From NCBI RefSeq assembly GCF_041245805.1, contig NZ_CP162490.1, positions 5,185,001 to 5,249,000 on the forward strand: a DNA stretch of 64,000 nucleotides. The letters run 5' to 3'. Position numbers and translations under genes: made by a program. Source of the stretch: Xanthomonas sp. DAR 34887 (GTDB lineage: Bacteria > Pseudomonadota > Gammaproteobacteria > Xanthomonadales > Xanthomonadaceae). Below the pieces are notes generated by a model, which did not search any database, had not been told where the DNA came from, and saw only the letters and a program-made list of their open reading frames with translations. Of the stretch, positions 1-10,000 are shown piece after piece. Within the stretch, counting starts at the first letter, position 1; each line of letters opens with the position of its first letter.

Positions 1-196
1 AACACATTATGCTGACGAAAATTGCTGCCCAGGAGATAATAAAAAAAACATAGACAAAGATCCATAAAGAAGCATATTCAAAATAATTTAAAAATAGCAA
101 GAGGGGAACTAAAATTATTAAAGAAAATGCAATGATAAAGGCCGCCATCCAAAACAACTTTGGCTTAGCCGTGGTGAATTCCATGAGCGCTCTCAT
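1..196 (-). CDS. Small two-helix membrane protein, cut by window edge (possible immunity protein)
   Basis: An open frame starts with ATG at 196 and runs off the left edge without a stop, giving at least 65 residues. The start overlaps the TGA of the upstream RHS-core gene as ATGA, which suggests translational coupling. The visible protein has a short polar N-terminus and two hydrophobic stretches rich in Phe, Ile, Leu and Trp (about residues 16-36 and 42-63), consistent with two membrane helices. The DNA is clearly AT-rich compared with the rest of the window. A small gene overlapping the 3' end of an RHS-tail gene is the usual place for a toxin-immunity gene, but that role is inference from position. 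The family is not recognised. Confidence 0.6.
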   Translation of the reverse strand, partial: MRALMEFTTAKPKLFWMAAFIIAFSLIILVPLLLFLNYFEYASLWIFVYVFFIISWAAIFVSIMC

Positions 197-1218
197 TTTC
201 CTTCTTTCCTCAATCTCTGCGGAGAAGGCGTTATCAGGGTTCCAGTTATCATTTTTCCAGCACCAGCTCCAATATAGCTTCCTACTCCAGGCTTCAAACC
301 AAACGATGCACTCTTCCCACCATCACTCCATTGAGCAGCAAATCCAACATCAACAGGAGTTCCCGTTTCTGGCGCAGCACTCATTTGAGCGAAGGCAATG
401 TTTGTTTGAGAGATACCCGTGGTAAGTGGCCCATCATTGAGACCGACTGATGCGTTGAGTGATGCCACCCCACCTCCACCGATTGACGGAACACCACCTA
501 AATTAAATTGTAAACCTATTTGTGGATGGGTGAAGTTTGCGACAACTCCGAAATCACCAGCCACTGTTACTCCTGGGCTAAAAACGCTATTACCCACAAC
601 TGGAGCGCCAATCATTCCTGCAACACCGAATGATGCTACAACATCTCTTTCGCTTAAAAGGTCTTTAATGCTTTTTATCTCTTGCTTCACTACGTTTTTG
701 GCACCATCTACAGCACCACGCCCCAAGTCAACTGCCTTTTTTGCGGCATAGTTTATTGCAGCACTTTTAGCTTGTGTGGCCAGACCGTTACATACGTCAC
801 ATGAGTCACGGCCATCTGGATCGTTATACCTATAAGGGTTATTGTTTGCGTACCAGTATCTATTGAATTTATCAATGGACGTTGAGCTCGAATCAATTGG
901 ATCTACGCTTAAAAATCTACCTATTCCTTGATCGTAGTATCGCTGCTGCATATACGTAAGCCCCGTGGCGGCGTCCATTACGTGCCCTGCATAGGCAGGC
1001 GCTTCAGTCAATGGGTGGTTAAGCAAATCGCCATAAGGTTCATATTCGCTACGTTCAATTGAATTTCGATCTTTATCCGTAACAAGCACTACAGAACCCA
1101 GTCCGTCTGTATGGACATACCGAATCGTCTGCGCCGAGGCGCTGAGTGCGACGAGCAATGAAATGGCTGCTGCAGCGGTGGCGCGCAGCATTGCCTTAAC
1201 CACCCGGATTTTCAACAT
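193..1218 (-). CDS. Short exported RHS-core protein with uncharacterised C-terminal region
   Basis: The 341-residue protein begins with a signal peptide (cleavage likely after SASA near residue 29). It then enters directly the conserved RHS-associated core: YVHTDGLGS, YEPYG, AGHVMDAATGLTYMQQRYYD, then GRFLSVDP, NRYWYANNNPYRYNDPDG. The remaining ~200 residues contain an Ala/Lys-rich helical part and a Gly/Ser/Val-rich, probably beta-rich part that I do not recognise; this is where RHS proteins normally carry a variable toxin. There are no RHS/YD repeats in front of the core, so this is a detached RHS tail with its own export signal. ATG at 1218 is preferred over GTG at 1233 because a GGGACG element precedes it and the signal peptide starts there. 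The second half is AT-richer than the core, as expected for an exchanged tail. Confidence 0.8.
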   Translation of the reverse strand: MLKIRVVKAMLRATAAAAISLLVALSASAQTIRYVHTDGLGSVVLVTDKDRNSIERSEYEPYGDLLNHPLTEAPAYAGHVMDAATGLTYMQQRYYDQGIGRFLSVDPIDSSSTSIDKFNRYWYANNNPYRYNDPDGRDSCDVCNGLATQAKSAAINYAAKKAVDLGRGAVDGAKNVVKQEIKSIKDLLSERDVVASFGVAGMIGAPVVGNSVFSPGVTVAGDFGVVANFTHPQIGLQFNLGGVPSIGGGGVASLNASVGLNDGPLTTGISQTNIAFAQMSAAPETGTPVDVGFAAQWSDGGKSASFGLKPGVGSYIGAGAGKMITGTLITPSPQRLRKEGK

Positions 1219-1343
1219 GACTCGTCCCTGCACTTTTTTGAGTGATTGATTTCATTCACTAGACGCATCGGTATGCGCACATTTAGCAATGCTTTCAGTA
1301 AAACTGATGCCGCATCGCCACCACAACTCACCACTGCAATCAG

Positions 1344-1655
1344 CTATTTCAAATAAATTTCGACAATACTGCACCCGCTGGCCTGCACGTCCACCTTGCG
1401 CTTATTGACCAGCGCCGTCATCAAGACTGCAAGCATCGACTTCCCGCCTGGTTGCGTTTCGCTGAATCCCATGACCGGGTTCGTGGGATTCGCGGCTTTG
1501 CACTCCTCCGGCGTGGCACTGAACCATACGAAATGACTGGCGTTCGCCTGATATGTGCCGATCTGGACTACTTCGACATTGCTCATAGATTCGTTCGCAC
1601 TTGCCTGCCCACTCAATAAACCAATCGAAGCCAGTGCCAACATCCTTATTTTCAT
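1344..1655 (-). CDS. Small exported protein, copy 1 of a three-gene tandem family
   Basis: This 103-residue protein has a clear signal peptide (cleavage likely after QASA near residue 20) and a mature part of about 83 residues with two cysteines, in PEECKAAN and ASGCSIV. Its plan matches the next two genes on the same strand: a beta-type start, a central Cys next to Ala/Pro, an Ala/Leu/Met helix (MLAVLMTALVNK here), then a strand ending at the second Cys. Family unknown; the conserved cysteine pair suggests one disulfide in the periplasm or outside the cell. It starts 5 bases after the stop of the previous family member, so it is probably co-transcribed with it. Confidence 0.7.
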   Translation of the reverse strand: MKIRMLALASIGLLSGQASANESMSNVEVVQIGTYQANASHFVWFSATPEECKAANPTNPVMGFSETQPGGKSMLAVLMTALVNKRKVDVQASGCSIVEIYLK

Positions 1656-1660
1656 GCTCT

Positions 1661-1990
1661 TTAGCTCTTGGAAATGGATACGGACTTCAACTTCATGACG
1701 CCGCCACTACAGCCATCCACATAGAGCGTAGTCGGCACCTTGTTTTGCATGGCCATCAGCAAGAGCGACACCATCTCTTTCTGCATCGGCGCTCCCGGCT
1801 CGATAAGAAAGCGGTTGCCGTCGCCGCAATTCGCTCCGGCAGGCAGGGCACCTTGGGTATCCACAAAAAACCCCTCTCCTGCCCATCCCGTGGACAGAAT
1901 CGCGACTGTTTGCCCACCGATATTGTAGGGAGCAGCATAGGCAGATCCACAAATCGACATAATTACTAGAGTATAAACCACCTTAATCAC
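1661..1990 (-). CDS. Small exported protein, copy 2 of a three-gene tandem family
   Basis: I chose the GTG at 1990, preceded by a strong AAGGGGGG ribosome site, over the longer frame from 2053; it gives 109 residues starting directly with a signal peptide (cleavage likely after GSAYA). The mature part contains GWAGEGFFVDT, a Cys in PAGANCGDG, a helix MVSLLLMAMQNK and a second Cys in YVDGCSGG. It shares GW-GEG and the PAG-C segment with copy 3, and the helix-NK-Cys end with copy 1. No enzymatic motif is visible. It lies between an RHS scaffold gene and a detached RHS tail, so a role linked to that secreted system (for example periplasmic immunity or accessory protein) is possible but only inferred. 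Confidence 0.68.
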   Translation of the reverse strand: MIKVVYTLVIMSICGSAYAAPYNIGGQTVAILSTGWAGEGFFVDTQGALPAGANCGDGNRFLIEPGAPMQKEMVSLLLMAMQNKVPTTLYVDGCSGGVMKLKSVSISKS

Positions 1991-2054
1991 AACACCCCCC
2001 TTACAGCGCAAATTTGAAACGCCTGGCTCGCGAAAATTCAATAATTCAACCACC

Positions 2055-2396
2055 TTATTTCATCAGGCGGATAGAGATTACTTTTGTACGGGCACCAAAA
2101 ATACAGACCCCTGTGTCTACTATGATCTCAACATCTGAATTTGATGTATAAGCTGCTAGCGCCATTGCCACCAATTCCTTGTACGCTGCATTATTCTTGT
2201 CTATACCAAAGTCATTGAGCGGTGCCGAGCATCCAGCTGGCCCGTTTCGAGTGTGATGAATGACCAAGCCTTCACCATTCCATCCATTTTCGACGTATGT
2301 GATCTTTCCCGAACCTACTAGTTCAGCAGCGTGGCTTGAGTAGCAAAAGCTGAGGCTCACGACTATAGATAGCGCCCCTAGCATCTTGGAAATCAT
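2055..2396 (-). CDS. Small exported protein, copy 3 of a three-gene tandem family
   Basis: ATG at 2396 follows a GGTGGGGA ribosome site only 10 bases after the stop of the upstream RHS gene, which argues for one transcript. A longer frame from 2579 exists but would overlap the end of the RHS gene and is not needed. The 113-residue product has a signal peptide (cleavage likely near SSHA) and a mature part with GWNGEGLVIHH, a Cys in PAGCSAP, a helix ELVAMALAAY and a second Cys in TGVCIFG. It aligns best with copy 2. The function is unknown; I infer a small disulfide-bonded periplasmic or secreted protein. Confidence 0.7.
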   Translation of the reverse strand: MISKMLGALSIVVSLSFCYSSHAAELVGSGKITYVENGWNGEGLVIHHTRNGPAGCSAPLNDFGIDKNNAAYKELVAMALAAYTSNSDVEIIVDTGVCIFGARTKVISIRLMK

Positions 2397-2406
2397 ATTC
2401 CCCACC

Positions 2407-5400
2407 TCAGTTGAGCAGCAATTGATACAACAGCGGGACGATGTCGAATGCTGGCCGCTGCGTATGCGCAACGTTCGCAACTGCGGCACATGTCCCATCT
2501 GACATACACGCCGATACCCGATACGAGTAGGTGCCTGAAGGCCTGGCCAGTGAGGTCCAACTGGGATCGGTGCCTTCATACACGGACGTCCATGTCACGC
2601 CGTCCACGCTCTCTTCCACCACGTAGCGGGTCGCGCCCGAGACCGGATTCCAGTTGACGTAGTCCTTGACCGAAGCAAGCTGCCCCAGCGGCCAGTCAGC
2701 TTCGGCGACCAGACTGCCGCCCAGCAGGATGTAGTCGGTCGATTTGGATTGACGCTGGTTTTTCTGGAAGCGCAGCGCGCCCGCCTGGTCGTACAGGGAG
2801 CCGATATTGCCGGCGCTCTGCACCGCCAACGTGCGACGGCCGTTGCCGTCGTAACGGTAGCTTTCCTTGCCCGTCGCCTGACGCAAGCGGTTGCCGTAGT
2901 CGAATACGAACGCTTGGCCGTTCTTGTTGCTGAGGTTGCCCTGCGGATCGTAGCTCATGCCGATGACGGTGCTACCGCCGCAGCTACCGGTCTTGACATT
3001 GGTGAGCTGCCAGTTCGTGTCGTAGCAGTAGTAGTGGTCCCGGCCCGGGGCCACGACGTGCGTCAGGTTGTCGAGTACGTCGTAGCCGTATGTAGCGGTT
3101 CCGAACATTGGTGACTCGGCCTTGGTCAGCCGGTCCAGCCCGTCGTAGGTCATGGTGCGGTTGCCGCGCTGGTTGCGTCCGGTGGCACCATCGCTGATGC
3201 CCGCCACGTTGCCGTTGGCGTCGTAGTCGTAGCCATCACTCAGGAACGCGGTGCCCCCATAGGCATCCTGGCTGGTGTCCGGCAGCTGACGCGCGTTCTG
3301 CGTCAGGGTGTGGACGATGCCATTGCCGTAGGTGAACTGCTTGATCGCTCCGTTTGGGTAGTAGCTCACGCCGGTGGCATAGCTGCCGGCCTTGGTAGGC
3401 TGGCCCAGCGCATTGGGCGCGTAGTCCACCGTCTGTCCCGATGGGTAGCGGTGCGCGGCGAGGTTGCCGTTGGCGTCGTAGGCATAGCCCAGCGCCCAGG
3501 TTTCGCCATCGGCCTGGCCCTGGCTTTCGGCGATCAGCAGGCGGCGCTTGTTGTAGGCATAGCTATTGTAGGTGGCGATGCCGTTGTTGGTGGTCGTGAT
3601 CTGCTTGACCGCCCCATCCGGCCAGTAACTCCAGGCCTGGTTGCCGTTTCCATCGGGGAAGCTCAGCGCCTTGATCCGGTTGCGCACGTCGTAGCTGCGA
3701 TCGACCCGCCGGCCTGAAGCGAAGGCTGAATCCGCGTCGCAGGACGTGGTGCTGGGTAGCGACAGGCCCGCGGCACTCCACACCAGGTTGCCGGCGGCGT
3801 CGTAGCCGTTGGCGGTGGCGCCGGTCTCCGGTTCCACCGTCTTGCACAGCTGCTGATAGGTGTCGTAGATGTAGCTGCGGGTGACCGACACGGTGCCGTT
3901 GGCGTCGCGACGGCGGATGGACAGGGGCTTGCCGAAGACGTCGCGATTGATCTCGGTGGTGGCGCCTTCCGGATGCTGGAACCACACCGGCGCGTCGTAG
4001 CCCGGGCGGTCGAAGACCTGATATCCGGAGAGCGTCTGGTTGCCACGTGGGTTGGTCACACGCATCTGGCTGGCTGGCAGGTAGTCGGTCTTCGTCGTCA
4101 ACAGCCCCAGTTCGGAATCCTGGGACACCGAGGTGGTCCGGCCAAGCGCGTCGTACTGCGTCCACGTGCCGGCCGACAGTTGGTCGGATGTGCCGGGATA
4201 GGACGCGAACAAGGTGTGCCCTTGATGGTCGTAGGTGAACCGGCTGAACCGCTGGGTCGCGCCCACGTTCGCGGCGTCGTACTCCTGGGTCAGCACCGGC
4301 CGCCACAGGCCATCGAGGTAGGTGATTTTCATGGCGTTGCCAGTCGACACGGTGTGCCGCCAGTGCCCGGCGGGCAACCCGAATTCGGTGGCGTTCACCC
4401 GTTCGAACGCCAGACCGGTGGACGCCCAGGAAACCGTATCGCCGGACGGGTAGGCGATGCTGGTCAGTCGTCCCATGGCATCGTAGCCGTAGCTGGTCGC
4501 ATAGCCGTTTTCGTCGGTCGCCGAGCTGATCAGACCACGGTCGTCGATGACGGCCGTGTCGCTGGTGCCGTCCGCATAGGTGATGCCCTGCGGCATGCCG
4601 CGCTTCCAGCCGCTGATGCTGGTGGCATTGCCTTTCCCGTCTGTCACCTTCGACACCGTTCCGTCGGCGTTGTAGGCCACCGTCTGGATGGTCTTGCCGA
4701 ACCGCGAAAAGCGCGTCGGCAGGGCCGTCGCCGGATCGTAGGTGTTGGCGGACATCTCCTTGGCATCGCCGGGCGCCGTCTTGGTGACGGAAGCGACCTG
4801 GCCGATGACCCACAGGTTGAGGTTGTCGTAGTACGCGGTGGCTTCGGTGCGGGTGTTGAACGCACTGGAGCGGATCACGCTGGTGGGGCGCGCGAACACG
4901 TCGAAGCTGTTCACTGCCATCTGGAAGGTATCGCCATCCTGGGTGATGGTGGTGCGCTTCAGCGGCCGAAGCCCTGCGATTGAGACGTCGTCGACGTTCG
5001 ACCCGTGCCCAGAACCGACGAAGTTTGGAAACGGCTGATTGGCGACTTCATCGCTCGTGATGTAGTCGTTCTCGCTCTTGCTGAGGATATTCACTGTGTC
5101 CCCGGACGAACCGCTGGTGAAAGAGCCAGTCTCCACGCCCAGGTCCAGTCCTTCGTTCAAGTTGTACCATGCACCGAAGGTGTACCGCTTGAAGTCGTTT
5201 TCAGGGCCACGTACCTCGGTCTGCATCGACTTTCTGCACGCGGTCGGCGGCAGGTCCGAACGCTGGCAGGTCTCCGCAAAGGCCAGCGCACCTGCACCGA
5301 TGTCATAGGTATACGACCATTGCATCGACGGCAGGCCAGGTCCGCTGATCGACTTGCTGACCAGGGTGAAGTTGTCCGAGAAGTTGGGGATGGTCAGATA

Positions 5401-6609
5401 CTGATAACTGGTACTCGGACCCGCCGCATCCAGGAAGCTGTTGCACTGTTTGGGGATGTTGTGGCGGAAATGCCGCTTTACCGAGAACGCATAGGTTGCA
5501 GTGGCATTGCTCGGCAACGTGACGGCATAGGTAAAGTTTCCGGTAGACATCTCCGGCGCCGGGCAACGCGGAGGATTTTCATAGAGCGGCAAGGCAGGCG
5601 TCGGGGTAATGATCATGTCGCCGCTTTGCACGTAGCGGGACTGCGCATTATCCGGTTGCGTCACCGTCAACGACTTGTCGCCGTACGAATAGGTCCAGCT
5701 GCCGATGCTGGACTCGACCGCAGTGATGTTGGCACCAGAGGTTCCGGTCACACGAATGTAGCGGCCATCGCTGGCATCGATGCGCGACAACTGATCACCG
5801 TTGTAGGTGTAGGTGACCCAATTGCCGAAGCGATCCTCGACCCGCGTAGCCAGGAAAAATACCGCCAGGCGCGACATCGACGCGCTTGCGGAATAGTTGC
5901 CCAGACGCTTGGAGATGGATGGATGCGTCTTGCTGACCACCCAATCGAAGTAATACTTGTTGCCTTCCGGCGAAAGCGCCACGAATCCTTCGCCGGGATA
6001 TCCGTTCTTGGTGCTCGCCAGGCACGAGAATCGCCAGAAGTCCTTGGTGATCCAGGGATAGCTGGTGCCGTTGCTCGGCGCTGGCAACTGAGTCGAAGGA
6101 TCCTTGAGCATCTGGCGATCGCCAGAGCCCGGAATGTGCAGATTATTGCCTGACCAATAATCCCGCGAAGGAATGGTGTAGCTCGGTGGTTCTGCGGGCT
6201 GACTACAGCGGCTATTCGGGCTATTGCCGTAGACTTGCCAGCCGTTCGTGCTGAACACGCCCATCAGGTACGGCACATCGAGCGAACCGCCGACGCCGAA
6301 ACCGCCAAGCTTCCCACTGCGTCCCACCCCGTCGTCTTCCACGACATGCGTGCGCTGCAGGCGAACGGGCAGGTTGCTGTTACCGGGGATGTCGATGTCC
6401 GTCCAGTTGAACACCACACTGCCGTTCTTCAGACTGACTTGCTCACCGAAGGAATCGACGCTCAAGCGCCCGATCTCCTGGGATTGCTTGATCCGTTCGA
6501 CGTACTTCTGGTCGAACCGCAATTCGTCCGCGCCAGCAGTGGCCGCATACCCGAGGGCCAACAGCGCCACGCCTGCACGCAGCCGGAAGAACGTCTGGAA
6601 CCTATCCAT
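2407..6609 (-). CDS. Exported RHS/YD-repeat scaffold protein with fibronectin-type C-terminus
   Basis: The 1400-residue protein has a signal peptide (cleavage near ATAGA, residue 27). An N-terminal region of ~450 residues follows, then many YD/RHS repeats (patterns such as YDAMGRLTSI, YDANGNLAAH, YDGLDRLTKA, YDGNGRRT) from about residue 650 to 1290. In typical RHS proteins the last repeat leads into the core (YVHTDGLGS ... DPxG) and a toxin. Here, after LGGSLVAEADWPLGQLASVK, the sequence switches to a fibronectin-III-like segment (VNWNPVSGATRYVVEES ... GTYSYRVSAC) and ends. The missing core is instead encoded separately at 193-1218. It heads a minus-strand cluster with three small exported proteins. 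It probably forms an RHS cocoon-like shell in the periplasm or outside; the cargo is unknown. Confidence 0.85.
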   Translation of the reverse strand: MDRFQTFFRLRAGVALLALGYAATAGADELRFDQKYVERIKQSQEIGRLSVDSFGEQVSLKNGSVVFNWTDIDIPGNSNLPVRLQRTHVVEDDGVGRSGKLGGFGVGGSLDVPYLMGVFSTNGWQVYGNSPNSRCSQPAEPPSYTIPSRDYWSGNNLHIPGSGDRQMLKDPSTQLPAPSNGTSYPWITKDFWRFSCLASTKNGYPGEGFVALSPEGNKYYFDWVVSKTHPSISKRLGNYSASASMSRLAVFFLATRVEDRFGNWVTYTYNGDQLSRIDASDGRYIRVTGTSGANITAVESSIGSWTYSYGDKSLTVTQPDNAQSRYVQSGDMIITPTPALPLYENPPRCPAPEMSTGNFTYAVTLPSNATATYAFSVKRHFRHNIPKQCNSFLDAAGPSTSYQYLTIPNFSDNFTLVSKSISGPGLPSMQWSYTYDIGAGALAFAETCQRSDLPPTACRKSMQTEVRGPENDFKRYTFGAWYNLNEGLDLGVETGSFTSGSSGDTVNILSKSENDYITSDEVANQPFPNFVGSGHGSNVDDVSIAGLRPLKRTTITQDGDTFQMAVNSFDVFARPTSVIRSSAFNTRTEATAYYDNLNLWVIGQVASVTKTAPGDAKEMSANTYDPATALPTRFSRFGKTIQTVAYNADGTVSKVTDGKGNATSISGWKRGMPQGITYADGTSDTAVIDDRGLISSATDENGYATSYGYDAMGRLTSIAYPSGDTVSWASTGLAFERVNATEFGLPAGHWRHTVSTGNAMKITYLDGLWRPVLTQEYDAANVGATQRFSRFTYDHQGHTLFASYPGTSDQLSAGTWTQYDALGRTTSVSQDSELGLLTTKTDYLPASQMRVTNPRGNQTLSGYQVFDRPGYDAPVWFQHPEGATTEINRDVFGKPLSIRRRDANGTVSVTRSYIYDTYQQLCKTVEPETGATANGYDAAGNLVWSAAGLSLPSTTSCDADSAFASGRRVDRSYDVRNRIKALSFPDGNGNQAWSYWPDGAVKQITTTNNGIATYNSYAYNKRRLLIAESQGQADGETWALGYAYDANGNLAAHRYPSGQTVDYAPNALGQPTKAGSYATGVSYYPNGAIKQFTYGNGIVHTLTQNARQLPDTSQDAYGGTAFLSDGYDYDANGNVAGISDGATGRNQRGNRTMTYDGLDRLTKAESPMFGTATYGYDVLDNLTHVVAPGRDHYYCYDTNWQLTNVKTGSCGGSTVIGMSYDPQGNLSNKNGQAFVFDYGNRLRQATGKESYRYDGNGRRTLAVQSAGNIGSLYDQAGALRFQKNQRQSKSTDYILLGGSLVAEADWPLGQLASVKDYVNWNPVSGATRYVVEESVDGVTWTSVYEGTDPSWTSLARPSGTYSYRVSACMSDGTCAAVANVAHTQRPAFDIVPLLYQLLLN

Positions 6610-7006
6610 AGAGAAGTCTCAAGAAAGCAGTCGGCAACCAATGCGAGGCTGCAGCGCGCAGATAACCTGCGCGGCAGGGACATGGTCGGTATCTGGATGT
6701 GGTGCAGACCGGCACGCACCCGAAAAACGGCGCGCCAGTACAGGGCGATCGACTGCTAGGGCGGCAATCGCGACGGATTGCACAGCTGTGTGACAGGCAA
6801 GCCGGTGCCGAAGCGACAATCCATGTTTCCCCCTGGTTTCAATATGGTCCCTGGGGGATCACTGCGCGCACATGCCGTCCGCGTATCGCAGCCGCACGGC
6901 TACTCATTTGCTGCTGTCTGGATCCCCGACGGAACTGTGATAGAACACACCGGAGGCTGTCAAGGAGATTTTGCGGTCGCAGCATGCGCCGTGCTCAAAC
7001 GGCGCA
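6610..7006. other. Intergenic region between RHS gene and tamB
   Basis: This 397-base gap lies between the start of the RHS gene and the stop of tamB, both on the minus strand, so it should hold the RHS promoter. Short frames here overlap each other and show no signal peptide, domain or ribosome site. An imperfect hairpin (CCCCCTGG/CCCTGGGGG arms, about 6829-6857) and the hairpin at 6985-7006 are the only structures I see. I cannot assign a -10/-35 with confidence. Confidence 0.5.
6985..7006 (-). terminator. Hairpin directly after tamB stop (weak terminator candidate)
   Basis: A perfect 8-bp stem (TGCGCCGT / ACGGCGCA) with a 6-base loop abuts the tamB stop codon. There is no T-run after it on the minus strand, so it may act as an RNA 3' end stabiliser or a rho-assisted stop rather than a classic intrinsic terminator. 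Confidence 0.3.
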
Positions 7007-10000
7007 CTACTTCTCCTTCCGCCAATTGATCGACCCACGGTTCTCCACTGTGCTCGATTCCACCTCCGCGTCGAAACCGCGGCCGAGCAGGTATTTCAGG
7101 GTCAAGACCGAGCCGCTGCCGATCAGCGACACGCCGTAGCTGACGTAGAGTTTCGGCGAGAGATACTTACCGAACCCGACCACCGAGCCGCCGAGGGTGC
7201 GCGACTGGCTGACGCCGGCATCGTCGAAGCCGAGTTTGGCGCCGAGTTGCGAGGCGAGCAGGCCGCTGCCGGCCGATAGTGCGCTGGCCGCGGCGGTCAC
7301 CTGGTCGGCTTCGTCGCTGCTGGCGTTGCTGAGGCTGCGGCCCAGTACTAGGTACGACATCGCTTCGGATTGCGACATCGACGGGTCCGACCACACGTCG
7401 GCGCGCGGGGCGGTGGCGCGGCCGGTGACGTCGATACCGGCGGTGACGTCGCCGACCTTGCGTTGCGCGCGGATGTTGATGCGCGGATCGGAGACGATGT
7501 TGTTGCTCCAGGTCAACTGGCCGCGGGTGATGGTCAGGTCCTGGCCGTAGGCCTTGTACTGGCCGCTGACGTCCAGGCCGCCGGTGGCGGTCATCTCGCG
7601 GCCCTGGCGCGAACGTACTTGCATGGCGCCGGTCAGCGCGCCCTTCAGGCCGAAGCCGGCCATCTTGACCTGGTCGCCGAGCGTCACCCGCAGGTCCATT
7701 TCCAGCGGCGAGCTCGGCGCTTCTTCCGGATCGGCCGGGTCCAGGACCACCACGTCCTCGGACACCGAGGTACCGCGGTCCAGCCGTTCCAGGTCGATGT
7801 CCGCCGACGGCACGGTGACCTGGCCATTCAATGTCATGGTCTTGTTGGCGATGCCGAACTGCAGGTCGGGATTGGCCACCGCGCGCAGTTCGGCGGTGTT
7901 GGAGACCAGCACGTTGTTGCCGCGGATATTCAATTGCAGCGGCGTGGTGTCGCCGTACCAGGACAGGCCGCCGTCGACGTTGAGCGTGCCTTCGCCGGAT
8001 TTGACCGAGGCGACGATCTTCGCCGAGCCGTCCGGCTGCGCGTCGAAGCGGCCCTTGCCTTCGCTCAGGGTCAGGCCCAGCGCCGGCAATTCGCCGGTGA
8101 AGTCGCTGAGCGTGGCGTCGCCGCCCATCGACGGTTGCGAGCGGGTGCCGCGCAGGCTGACATGGCCTTCGACCAGGCCCTTGGGCCGCACCAGATCGGG
8201 CGAGAACAACTCCATCCAGTACAGCCGCGACATGTTCATGTAGATCTCGCCGGTGAGCGGCGCGTACGCGTCCCAGCCGGTGTCCACGGTGGCGTCGATG
8301 AAGCCGTCGCCCTGGAAGCCGACGCCGAGCTTGGAATGGATGTGCTGCGCGGTGAAATCGGTGACGAAACTGAACTGGTCGTAGCGCACCAGTTCGCCGC
8401 GCGCGTTGTCGCCCAGGCGCAGGCCGCCTTCGCGCGAGGCCAGCCGCAGCGATCCCTGCCACGCGTTGCCGGCCGGCTTGAAGCTGCCGTCGAGGGTGAG
8501 TTCGCCGCGCAGGTACATCTTGCGGCCGCTGTTGGGTGGCAGCCACGGCTGCACCAGCGACAGCGGCAGCGCGTCTCCGCGCACGGTCAGACCCTGCTTT
8601 GGCCAGTTGGCGGCCAAACACAGGGCACCGCCGCCGGCCGCGCCGAGGCAGGTGTCGGAAAGCGTAAAGGCGCTGCCGGCGATGGCGAACGTGGCCGGCT
8701 GCCGCAACTGCCACGGCTCGCCCTTGGCCGGTGCCACGCGCAGCGTGCTCACGCCGCCCTGCCAGCGCGCGCCGTCGCGGCGCAGCTGACCGGCAACGGC
8801 GAGCGCGCCCATGTCGTTGCGGGTATCGGCGTCGAGCTGCAGGTTTTCCACGGCGCCGCGTGCATCCACGCGCAACGTCTCCAGCGCCACCCCGGCGCTG
8901 ATCGCGCTGCCGCGCAACGCCAGTTCGCCGCCGCTGCCGCGCCACGGCAGGCGCCCGCGCAGGCTGACACTGTCGGCGCCGTAGCTGTCCCACTTCAGGC
9001 CGTTGCCGGTGAGATCGGCGGTGAGGTCGGGCGCATCGCGGCGGCCCTTGACCTGCACGCTGCCGCGCAGGCTGCCGGCGGCGCCGGGCAGCAGATCGGC
9101 CAATTGCAGCGGCTGCAGCTGCGCATCGATGTCGAGCTGGTCGCCGACCTTGCCCTGCGCCTGCACGCGGCTGTCGCCCAGCGCCAGTTGCAGCTTGCCT
9201 TCGCCCTGCTCGCCCTGCAGCGCGAACTTGCCGTTGGCATCCAAAGGGCGGCTGCGCAGCTTGCCGTTCAAACGCGGCACGTCGAGGCTGGCCTGGTAGC
9301 CGGCGGCGCTGCCATCGGCATGCGCCGGCAACTGCTTGCCCTTAGACGCGAACTGGCCGGACAGGTTGCCGTCCCAGCCCGGCGCGAAATAACCGGGATC
9401 GAAGCCGGCCAGCGTGGCGTTCACGTCCCAACTGAGTTCCGGCGCCCAGGCCACTTCGCCGCCGAGGTCGAGCGTGCCACTGGGCATCTTCGCCTGCACC
9501 TGCGCCAGTTGCGCGCGCTGGTCGTTGCCGCGCACGTCCAGATGCAGTTCGGCGCTGTCCTTGCCGCGCGAGACGGTGGCTTCGCCGTAGGTCGCCCACT
9601 GTTTCAGCGTGCCGGCCAGGCCGAGGTTGGCGTCGACCAGCTTGATCGGTACAGCCGGCGCATCCGGCGTGGACGGGTCCGGGGCGGTGGCGAAATTCAG
9701 GCCGCTGGCGTTGACCGAAAAGCGGAACGTGGCGTTGTCCCGATCGCGGAAATCGGCCGTGCCGCGCAGCCGCGCCTGGCCGTCGAAGGCCCGCAGCTGC
9801 AGCGGCGCGACGGTCAGCACCTGGTTGTCCAGGCGCACGTTGGAGGGGTCCAGCGTGAGCTTCTGCTCGCCATACGCGAGCTGGCCCTGCAGCTTGGCAT
9901 CGCCACCCTTGCCCGATGCGCTCAGGTCGAACGCGATCGGCTCGCTGGTCGCCGCGGCGTCGCCGGGCGGCACGAACAGCGACGGGTCCAGCGCTTTGCT

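Noticed and set aside
6829..6857. Imperfect hairpin with CCCCC/GGGGG ends as a terminator
   Set aside because: Interrupted stem, large loop and no T-run on either strand.
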